From NCBI GenBank assembly GCA_937896265.1, contig CALBMD010000098.1:1-5001 (forward strand): 5,001 nucleotides of DNA, written 5' to 3'. A program made the position numbers and the translations under genes. Origin of the DNA: an uncultured Pseudomonadota bacterium. GTDB lineage: Bacteria > Bdellovibrionota_B > Oligoflexia > Oligoflexales > Bog-1112. Positions 1 to 5,001 of the stretch are shown here, piece by piece. Every line of letters begins with the position of its first letter. The first letter of the stretch is position 1. The notes below the pieces were generated by a model. That model did not search any database. It saw nothing but the letters and a program-made list of their open reading frames with translations, and had not been told where the DNA came from.

Positions 1-10
1 TTGCAAAAGA

Positions 11-39
11 TTGCGTTGGTTTTTTTCATCAGTTATCAT
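11..39 (+). promoter_or_regulatory. Candidate sigma70-type promoter for nhaC and the transglycosylase gene
   Basis: A TTGCGT (-35-like, 11-16) and a TATCAT (-10-like, 34-39, five of six consensus bases) are separated by exactly 17 bases. Transcription would begin near position 46 and leave a leader of about 25 bases carrying the GGAG ribosome binding site of the ATG at 71. This is a consensus match only. The window begins only 10 bases upstream, so other promoters or an upstream operon partner cannot be excluded. Confidence 0.35.
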
Positions 40-61
40 GGGAAAACAGTATTACATTTAT

Positions 62-65
62 GGAG
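62..65 (+). promoter_or_regulatory. Ribosome binding site of nhaC
   Basis: GGAG followed by a 5-base spacer to ATG 71. It decides the start in favour of 71: neither TTG 11 nor ATG 38 has a comparable purine-rich site at the right distance inside the window. Confidence 0.6.
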
Positions 66-70
66 AACGA

Positions 71-1597
71 ATGAGCAAGTCACCCGAAGAGCCTCCGGAA
101 GACCCCAACGTCGTTGTTTCCTTGATTCCAATCATTCTTCTCATCTTAATGCTTTCTACTAACGTCATCGTCTTCAAACAAGATGCAACCTCTGGCCCCA
201 ACCAAATAGCTCTACTTATCGCGGCAGCTATAGCAGCATTTATCGCCTGTTTCCATCTCAAGATCCCATATCAAAAAATAGAAAACAAAGTGATTAAGTC
301 CGTTAGTATTTCTATTTCAGCTTGCCTTATTCTGTTAATTGTTGGCTCTTTGATTTCCACATGGATCATGGGTGGCATTGTTCCGACTATTATTTATTAT
401 GGCTTAAATACTATAAGCCCGCGCGTTTTCTTACCAGTCACTTGTATTATCTGTACTATTGTTTCCATGACGACAGGCTCTAGCTGGACGACAACGAGCA
501 CGATTGGTGTGGCTCTCATCGGTATTGGCAACGCCCTGCAGATTCCAGCGCCTCAGGTTGCTGGTGCTATTATTTCAGGGGCTTACTTTGGTGATAAAAT
601 GTCACCACTTTCGGACACTTCTAATCTTGCTCCAGCTGTGGCTGGTTCTGAGCTATTTGAACATATCCGGCATATGACTTATTCTAGTGTTCCAGGTTTG
701 CTTATTGCGATGTTGCTTTTTGCCATTCTAGGTTCGCATTATTCTTATGAAAATATTGATCTCAAATCTATTGCTGCAGTCACAGCAGTTCTCAAAAGTT
801 CTTTTAATATAAGCCCTTGGAATTTCATTCCTCCTCTTGCTGTTTTTCTTTTGGTGCGGCAAAAAATTGCTGCAATTCCAGTTCTTAGTTTTGGTGTACT
901 CATTGGCGCTGTCTGGATATTTTTCTTTCAGCCCCAACTCATCCTTCTCAAGACATCAAGTATGGCTTTTGACCAGGTCTATCAAGTTCTTTTTGAATGC
1001 GCCTTTCAAGGATTTAAAATCGAAACATCGAACCAGATGGTTAACGAGTTGCTCAGTCGCGGTGGCATGACCAGCATGTTGCCAACTGTTTGGTTAGTCG
1101 TCATGGCAATGATGTTTGGCGGTACTATGGAAGCAAGCGGTATGCTTAAATCCATTGCCCGTACTGTGCTAATGGGCGTGCGTTCAGCCGCTGGTTTGAT
1201 TACTGCTACTGTTATATCTTGTATATTTCTAAACATTACAGCTTCGGATCAGTATCTTGCTGTTGTGGTCCCTGGTCGTATGTTTCGGCAGGCCTATAGG
1301 CGTTATGACTTGCACCCAAAAAATCTATCACGAGCGTTAGAGGATGCTGGTACAATGACGTCGCCTTTGGTTCCATGGAACTCTTGTGGTGCCTACCAAA
1401 GCTCAATCCTTGGGGTAGCAACCTTAGACTATTTACCATTTTGCTTCTTTAATTTTATCAGCCCCCTTGTCTCTATCTTTCTAGCGCAGACAGGGATTAG
1501 CATCGCTAAGATTCAACGAAGTCGTCAACTTCGGCAAAGCCCTGGATTGGTCACTGTGCCGACTTCGCCGGTGTATTCGGCAAAGGATATGGGATGA
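71..1597 (+). CDS. nhaC: Na+/H+ antiporter, NhaC family
   Basis: Inner-membrane secondary transporter that exchanges cytoplasmic Na+ for external H+, used for sodium and pH homeostasis. The 508-residue product is highly hydrophobic, with roughly 11-13 membrane-spanning stretches (for example about 14-34, 44-63, 78-100, 119-135), in the usual NhaC size range. Family hallmarks are visible: TGSSWTTTSTIG at 135-146, GAYFGDKMSPLSDTSNLAPA at 170-189 (D175, D182 and N185 in the core signature), and an EDAGTMTSPLVPWNSCG block at 424-440. These are NhaC features rather than NhaA, NhaB or NhaD. I chose ATG 71 because GGAG at 62-65 sits 5 bases upstream and the protein then begins with a short polar tail before the first helix. 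In-frame TTG 11 and ATG 38 would start inside or just after the probable promoter. The stop overlaps the next gene's start by 4 bases. Substrate could also be another cation or an exchanged solute pair, since some NhaC-like proteins are malate-lactate antiporters. Confidence 0.93.
   Translation: MSKSPEEPPEDPNVVVSLIPIILLILMLSTNVIVFKQDATSGPNQIALLIAAAIAAFIACFHLKIPYQKIENKVIKSVSISISACLILLIVGSLISTWIMGGIVPTIIYYGLNTISPRVFLPVTCIICTIVSMTTGSSWTTTSTIGVALIGIGNALQIPAPQVAGAIISGAYFGDKMSPLSDTSNLAPAVAGSELFEHIRHMTYSSVPGLLIAMLLFAILGSHYSYENIDLKSIAAVTAVLKSSFNISPWNFIPPLAVFLLVRQKIAAIPVLSFGVLIGAVWIFFFQPQLILLKTSSMAFDQVYQVLFECAFQGFKIETSNQMVNELLSRGGMTSMLPTVWLVVMAMMFGGTMEASGMLKSIARTVLMGVRSAAGLITATVISCIFLNITASDQYLAVVVPGRMFRQAYRRYDLHPKNLSRALEDAGTMTSPLVPWNSCGAYQSSILGVATLDYLPFCFFNFISPLVSIFLAQTGISIAKIQRSRQLRQSPGLVTVPTSPVYSAKDMG
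1582..1587 (+). promoter_or_regulatory. Ribosome binding site of the transglycosylase gene, inside the end of nhaC
   Basis: AAAGGA lies six bases before ATG 1594 and within the last codons of nhaC. Together with the ATGA stop/start overlap at 1594-1597 it supports the upstream start over GTG 1633 and suggests that ribosomes finishing nhaC re-initiate here. Confidence 0.6.
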
Positions 1598-3756
1598 ATG
1601 GAGGCAAGCAAGGAAGAAGGTTTGAGAGGAAAGTGCGAAGGAATTTCTTGCCCCTGTGCCTAATTCTCTGGACGTATTCTTTCCATGCGCAATCTGTAAA
1701 ATATGAACCATCATCCTTAAAAAAAAATCTTGATCGTATCAAGGAAGCAGCAGCTCGCTATGAGTTAGACCCAACCAAAGCGCCATTGAAGTTAACTAGC
1801 CTGCCTATTGAATTGGGTCAATACCATAGCGAGCATTTTTTACTTTTCTATCAGGCTATTTCTCTCTATTTACGTGCTTTAGATAAAAAAACGCCTGTAG
1901 CTGAGCGAGCAAATTTTCTTGTGCGTGGTTTGAGAAATCTCTCTGAGACAGATCTTACTTATCGAGAGTTGGGGTTTGACCAAAATCTTTGGTACGAGCG
2001 TCTGCGTATTGAATTGATTCGTATTCGTTTTGCTCAGAAAAGCTACTTTCAAGTGATTAAGCATATTGGTCTTTTGAATCTAGCTCTGTTAAAAGATGAA
2101 CAGATCTATCAGTATGTTGAGAGTCTTCGCGCCACAAACCAAATGGAGCGGTTAAGGCGTGTTCTTCAAGATCAGCAGGATCTTATAAGCCGAAGTCTTG
2201 ATAACCCAATCCTAAAACCAAAGAAGATAGTTTGGCAAAAGCTGCTTAAACTTTCACAAGCGGAAAAGACGAAGCCAGCTTCAAAACCAATAACTTCAGT
2301 AACACCTGTCTCTATTTTAACAGCAATAGAGAAATTTGATGCTTTTTTAAAAAATCGCAAAGATGCGCCCTTTGATAAAAGTTTAGATTCGCAATTTAAA
2401 GAGCTGTTCCAGATCTATTTAAAGCAGAAGAAAAAACCAGATGCATTGAATGATAAGCTAGTTAGCAAATTTGAAGCAGGTTTATCTCAGCTTGATGCCG
2501 ATCAGCTCTTGTTTTATTTGCGAGGCTGCTGGAAAGCTGATTTGTTTGATGAAGCTATTAGCGGTATTCAAGTATTTTTAGAAATTTATCATGGGCATCC
2601 AGCTTATCCTGAGATGCTCTATGACAAAGGCAGGTTACTTGAAGAGAAGAAAGACTATGAGGCGGCGAGCAGCGAGTTTCTGGCCCTTAAAGATAAGCTA
2701 AAGGGAACAAAGCTAGGAGAAAATGCTGCTTTTAGGCAAGCTATGATGGCGAAAATTCAAGGAGATAAAGATGCTGCCAAATTGTTTGAAGCCTATTGGC
2801 TGTCTTTCCCAGATGGTAGGTTTGTAAATCCTTCAGTCTATTTTGCCCTTAGCGCCAATCCTATCTCTGAGGAAGCCAAAGCATTAGCTGTCGAGTTTGT
2901 GAAGAAAAATCCTATGAGTTATTATGCCTTCCGTCTGTCGGAGGTATTCAAGCTGGATACTCAGTTGATATTGAGTCATTTGAGCCAAGATGTAAGCAGT
3001 GCTCGTGTCTTAGCTAAAGAGCATCCAATTAAGCGATTATCAATTCAGAATGATTTTACTTTGGCTTTGTTTCATGAATTGCAGGAACTTGGTTTAAATG
3101 AAGAAGCTTATTTGTTAGCAGCCAATCAGAGTTCTAGTCAAATGACAGACTTGCCTATGTTAGCTTATTTGCTTGAGGCTGGTCAGCGTATTGGAAATAT
3201 TCCCTTATTAAATCAAAGTGCGATTCGCATCTATGGTAAATTTCCTGAAGTAAAAGATAGATTGGCTTGGCGCCAGCTGTTTCCTGCTTTTCAAAAAAGT
3301 TTGATAGTTGAACTTTTAGGGTCAAACAAAACCAACTTAAGCTATGAATTTGTTGCTTCATTGATCAGGCAAGAAAGTGGTTATGTTGAGCGTGCTAGAT
3401 CACGTGCTAAAGCAATAGGGCTTATGCAGCTTATAGATCCAACTGCAAAGCTAGTAGCGAATAAAATGGGTATCAAGCACTATAATTTATTCTCTGCGCA
3501 TAGCAACATACAGCTTGGTATTGGTTTGGTGCGGCAGTTGCATGCTAAATATAACGGGCGTTTGGATTATGTTTTAGCTGCCTATAATGCAGGGGAAAGT
3601 GTTACAGATGAATGGGTCAGGCGGCGTGGGCATTTGCCGCAAGAACTTTTTATTGAGCTTATTCCTTATGAAGAGACACGTAAATATGTGACTTTAATTT
3701 TTCGTAACATGGCCTTTTATAAAATGCTTGCAAACCAGATGACAGCTAAACGGTGA
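1594..3756 (+). CDS. Secreted soluble lytic transglycosylase, Slt70-like
   Basis: Periplasmic murein hydrolase of the Slt type (GH23 fold), which cleaves the MurNAc-GlcNAc bond to give 1,6-anhydro-muropeptides. The 720 residues open with a basic stretch and a hydrophobic core (about 18-30), a Sec signal peptide likely cut near A32. The long middle is helical and TPR-like (clearest at about 310-400), as expected for the superhelical U domain of Slt70. The C-terminal SLT domain starts near 580: catalytic Glu594 in IRQESG, GLMQL 609-613, NIQLG 638-642, AYNAG 663-667, and the Slt-specific IPYEETRKYV 690-699. All expected active-site motifs are present, so it should be active. It is somewhat longer than E. 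coli Slt70; the extra length lies in the N-terminal part, including a Lys-rich, probably unstructured segment at about 205-230. ATG 1594 has AAAGGA six bases upstream and a 4-base overlap with nhaC, pointing to translational coupling. GTG 1633 (residue 14) is a plausible alternative start: it gives a neater signal peptide (RRNFLPLCLILW) and has GAGG nearby, though only 3 bases away. Confidence 0.94.
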   Translation: MNGGKQGRRFERKVRRNFLPLCLILWTYSFHAQSVKYEPSSLKKNLDRIKEAAARYELDPTKAPLKLTSLPIELGQYHSEHFLLFYQAISLYLRALDKKTPVAERANFLVRGLRNLSETDLTYRELGFDQNLWYERLRIELIRIRFAQKSYFQVIKHIGLLNLALLKDEQIYQYVESLRATNQMERLRRVLQDQQDLISRSLDNPILKPKKIVWQKLLKLSQAEKTKPASKPITSVTPVSILTAIEKFDAFLKNRKDAPFDKSLDSQFKELFQIYLKQKKKPDALNDKLVSKFEAGLSQLDADQLLFYLRGCWKADLFDEAISGIQVFLEIYHGHPAYPEMLYDKGRLLEEKKDYEAASSEFLALKDKLKGTKLGENAAFRQAMMAKIQGDKDAAKLFEAYWLSFPDGRFVNPSVYFALSANPISEEAKALAVEFVKKNPMSYYAFRLSEVFKLDTQLILSHLSQDVSSARVLAKEHPIKRLSIQNDFTLALFHELQELGLNEEAYLLAANQSSSQMTDLPMLAYLLEAGQRIGNIPLLNQSAIRIYGKFPEVKDRLAWRQLFPAFQKSLIVELLGSNKTNLSYEFVASLIRQESGYVERARSRAKAIGLMQLIDPTAKLVANKMGIKHYNLFSAHSNIQLGIGLVRQLHAKYNGRLDYVLAAYNAGESVTDEWVRRRGHLPQELFIELIPYEETRKYVTLIFRNMAFYKMLANQMTAKR

Positions 3757-3759
3757 TAA

Positions 3760-3894
3760 CTGTTGCAATTGGTTTGTAGTTGGTCGCTTGACTCCATAAG
3801 TCAGATCTTTATCCATCAGATCTTCTTGCGCTAGAAAACGGCAAAATGACGACACAGCGGCGAGCTTTTTATTGATGGTGTTGGTGCGAGCCTT
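3760..3894 (-). pseudogene. Relic of a phage-type tyrosine recombinase (integrase), core-binding domain fragment
   Basis: The minus strand encodes, within an 83-codon frame (3945 down to 3694), the stretch KARTNTINKKLAAVSSFCRF followed by LAQEDLMDKDLTYGVKRP. This matches the familiar pattern of the N-terminal SAM-like DNA-binding domain of phage integrases and XerC/D relatives (a TINRKLAALSSFFRFL-like helix, then a G-L-x-D-x-N-P/GVKRP-like end). Only 17 codons precede it from the first ATG, whereas an intact domain would have roughly 60-80 residues there. Downstream the frame runs into the antisense of the transglycosylase C-terminus, so the whole catalytic domain (R-H-R-Y residues) is missing. 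The similarity stops only a few bases from the transglycosylase stop codon, which marks a likely deletion or insertion junction. It cannot encode a working recombinase. The family call comes from recognising the pattern and was not confirmed by a search. Confidence 0.6.
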
Positions 3895-3901
3895 CGGCTT
3901 T

Positions 3902-4060
3902 CTAGATGAGTCTTGTAAAAGATGACATGCCGGCGCCTTCCTCATCCTGGTTTTTAGTTTTTTCTTTTAGGAACGCATTTTCTTGACGAAGACTTTCGAG
4001 CTCAGCGTTTTACACGAGGTGTGGAGGCATTGGATTGCTTTGTTTATATCCTGGCTCTAT
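3902..4060 (-). pseudogene. Possible broken coding remnant with leucine-zipper-like stretch
   Basis: Read on the minus strand from 4060, this frame gives a short peptide ending in PMPPHLV, a TAA at 4010-4012, then NAELESLRQENAFLKEKTKN and an acidic tail up to a TAG at 3902-3904. The ELESLRQENAFLKEK part has coiled-coil spacing of hydrophobic residues and resembles the zippers found in small transposase subunits and regulators. It overlaps, in another frame, the first codons of the recombinase fragment. I cannot assign a family. It may be the decayed C-terminal end of a neighbouring mobile-element gene, or a chance open stretch; the short length makes this weak. Confidence 0.2.
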
Positions 4061-4223
4061 TTAAAATTTGTGGGATAGATCCGTAGAGTGAAGAGCGCTG
4101 GGGCAGTTAACAGGACAATTATACGGGAAATAGAGGTAGAGTATGTTGAAATAACAATGGTTTTAAAAATTAATTCGGATCTAAGGAGCTAACTCTGACA
4201 TTCTTTTGCAAATAAAAATAATT
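4061..4223. other. AT-rich intergenic spacer, no gene seen
   Basis: Apart from the weak promoter match noted separately, I find no supported coding sequence, RNA gene or strong hairpin here. An orphan Shine-Dalgarno-like AAGGAG at 4183-4188 is not followed by a usable start at the right distance. The only nearby plus-strand starts (ATG 4143, ATG 4157, TTG 4206) open frames of 3, 11 and 9 sense codons. Confidence 0.5.
4146..4174 (+). promoter_or_regulatory. Weak candidate promoter for the exported-protein gene
   Basis: TTGAAA (4146-4151) and ATTAAT (4169-4174) are 17 bases apart in AT-rich DNA, about 60 bases before the ATG at 4236. The -10 match is poor and AT-rich sequence produces such matches easily. 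It is listed because the gene appears to need its own promoter after the recombinase scar. Confidence 0.2.
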
Positions 4224-4229
4224 GGGGGG
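4224..4229 (+). promoter_or_regulatory. Ribosome binding site, run of six G, for the exported-protein gene
   Basis: GGGGGG with a 6-base spacer to ATG 4236. It is an atypical Shine-Dalgarno because it has no A, but it is purine-only and correctly placed. An in-frame TGA at 4233-4235 directly precedes the ATG, so no longer N-terminus is possible in this frame. Confidence 0.5.
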
Positions 4230-4235
4230 TCTTGA

Positions 4236-5001
4236 ATGAAAATATTTATAGCAAATTTAGCCATACTTGCTCATTTTTCTGTGTTTGGGCAGGATACCTT
4301 GATGCAAGAAGAAACTCGCGAGGAGAAGGTAAGATATGAGATTTTAGCGCTAAACTCTTTGTTTAGCAGCAGCATTTGGTTTATTGGGTATGATGGAGAA
4401 CCAGCATGGCCTTCTGTTTGGCGAAATCCTAAAACCTTCTTTTGGACTGCTGCTCAGCAAGTTGTTGGTGATATCGACTCAGAGCCTCTTATAAACTCAG
4501 TAGTTACTGGTGGTCTTGGAGAAAGTTTGCACGATTTGCCGATGGCAGCAAGACAATTTATAGCAAAAAATAGAGGCATAGCTCCTAGATCGGGGACCTT
4601 GGCTCTTTGGCGTCTTATTTTATCATTTGAGTCCACTATGCGGCATGGAAATAAAGATTGGTTTGAGTGGATGTATGCTGGTTTTCCTGAGTCGAGACAC
4701 AAGAACCCTAATCTTACTCTTGCTGAAGCGGTAAATACGTTGCAGCGCATCCCGTTTCAAAAATCCTCGGAAGTATTATTAGAAATCCAGGTTTTTTTCG
4801 CGCTGCGAACCCTTCGCTGCATTTACCTCTGGGATCAGGCGCTCTCTGCTATAGAAATTGAACTATTTGCGACTGACGGGTTACGAGAGGTGCTTACAGA
4901 ACAGGAGTACAATTTCTTTATGGGAGAGTCTAAAAGTCTGAAGAAGCTAGTACTCAATGAGAAAGCTATAGCTGACGTTACCAATCGCCTGCTTTCGGTA
5001 C
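4236..5001 (+). CDS. Unrecognised probably exported protein, 3' end beyond the window
   Basis: The frame stays open from ATG 4236 to the right edge, giving 255 complete codons with no stop. I do not recognise the family. Residues 1-18 (MKIFIANLAILAHFSVFG) look like a short Sec signal peptide, with cleavage probably near G18/Q19; there is no lipobox cysteine. An acidic, charged segment follows (25-35). The rest is a mixed globular sequence rich in tryptophan and phenylalanine (for example W48, W58, W62, W70, W125, W142, W145), with predicted helical character from about 120 on and no obvious membrane helix. No catalytic or metal-binding motif stands out. The start is fixed by the TGA immediately upstream and by the signal peptide; the next in-frame ATG (4302, residue 23) would lose it. 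The opposite-strand frame at 4454-4750 lacks family features and I regard it as a shadow. An envelope or secreted role is inferred from the signal peptide alone. Confidence 0.75.
   Translation, partial: MKIFIANLAILAHFSVFGQDTLMQEETREEKVRYEILALNSLFSSSIWFIGYDGEPAWPSVWRNPKTFFWTAAQQVVGDIDSEPLINSVVTGGLGESLHDLPMAARQFIAKNRGIAPRSGTLALWRLILSFESTMRHGNKDWFEWMYAGFPESRHKNPNLTLAEAVNTLQRIPFQKSSEVLLEIQVFFALRTLRCIYLWDQALSAIEIELFATDGLREVLTEQEYNFFMGESKSLKKLVLNEKAIADVTNRLLSV

Noticed and set aside
11..70. Extended N-terminus of the antiporter from TTG 11 or ATG 38.
   Set aside because: The extension overlaps the probable promoter, lacks a ribosome binding site in the visible sequence, and adds residues not expected in NhaC proteins. 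ATG 71 has a well-placed GGAG.
3801..3824. Nine-base direct repeat TCAGATCTT at 3801-3809 and 3816-3824, a 15-base period.
   Set aside because: It falls inside the recombinase relic and simply encodes the repetitive EDLMDKDL stretch on the minus strand. Two copies only, with no sign of an iteron or attachment core.
3889..3903. Small hairpin AGCC-TTC-GGCT followed by TTTCT, considered as a terminator of the nhaC-transglycosylase unit.
   Set aside because: The stem is only four base pairs, the T-tract is interrupted, it lies about 130 bases after the stop codon and inside the recombinase-derived sequence. Not a convincing terminator.
4157..4192. Short plus-strand frame of 11 sense codons (MVLKINSDLRS), considered as a leader peptide before the exported-protein gene.
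   Set aside because: No ribosome binding site at suitable spacing, no codon runs typical of attenuation, and no attenuator hairpin downstream.
4454..4750. Minus-strand open frame of 98 codons opposite the exported-protein gene.
   Set aside because: The translation shows no domain-like pattern, and the plus-strand frame there is longer, has a signal peptide and a placed ribosome binding site. It is a shadow frame.

Overview
The window looks like a stretch of chromosome from a Gram-negative bacterium with modest GC content. It has a periplasmic Slt70-type lytic transglycosylase, a NhaC-type sodium/proton antiporter, ordinary Shine-Dalgarno spacing and Sec-type signal peptides. I cannot name the genus from sequence alone.

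Layout: (1) Positions 1-3756 hold a two-gene, plus-strand transcription unit. A probable promoter at 11-39 precedes an NhaC-family Na+/H+ antiporter (71-1597). Its stop codon overlaps, in an ATGA arrangement, the start of a large secreted soluble lytic transglycosylase (1594-3756). (2) Positions 3757-4235 are a non-coding gap of about 480 bases. It is not empty: on the minus strand, 3760-3894 encodes a recognisable piece of the N-terminal core-binding (SAM-like) domain of a phage-type tyrosine recombinase. The fragment has neither a full N-terminus nor a catalytic domain. Just upstream of it on the same strand (3902-4060) is a broken reading frame with a leucine-zipper-like stretch. I read the gap as the scar of a degraded mobile element. 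(3) From 4236 to the right edge runs an open plus-strand gene for a probably exported protein of unknown function, cut off by the window end at about 255 codons.

The antiporter and transglycosylase are probably co-transcribed and translationally coupled. That would link inner-membrane cation/proton exchange with peptidoglycan turnover, although no direct functional link can be shown from sequence. The last gene has its own ribosome binding site and is separated by the relic, so it is probably an independent unit. I see no RNA genes, CRISPR array, intact insertion sequence or convincing novel system. The two items most worth a second look are the recombinase scar and the unrecognised exported protein.
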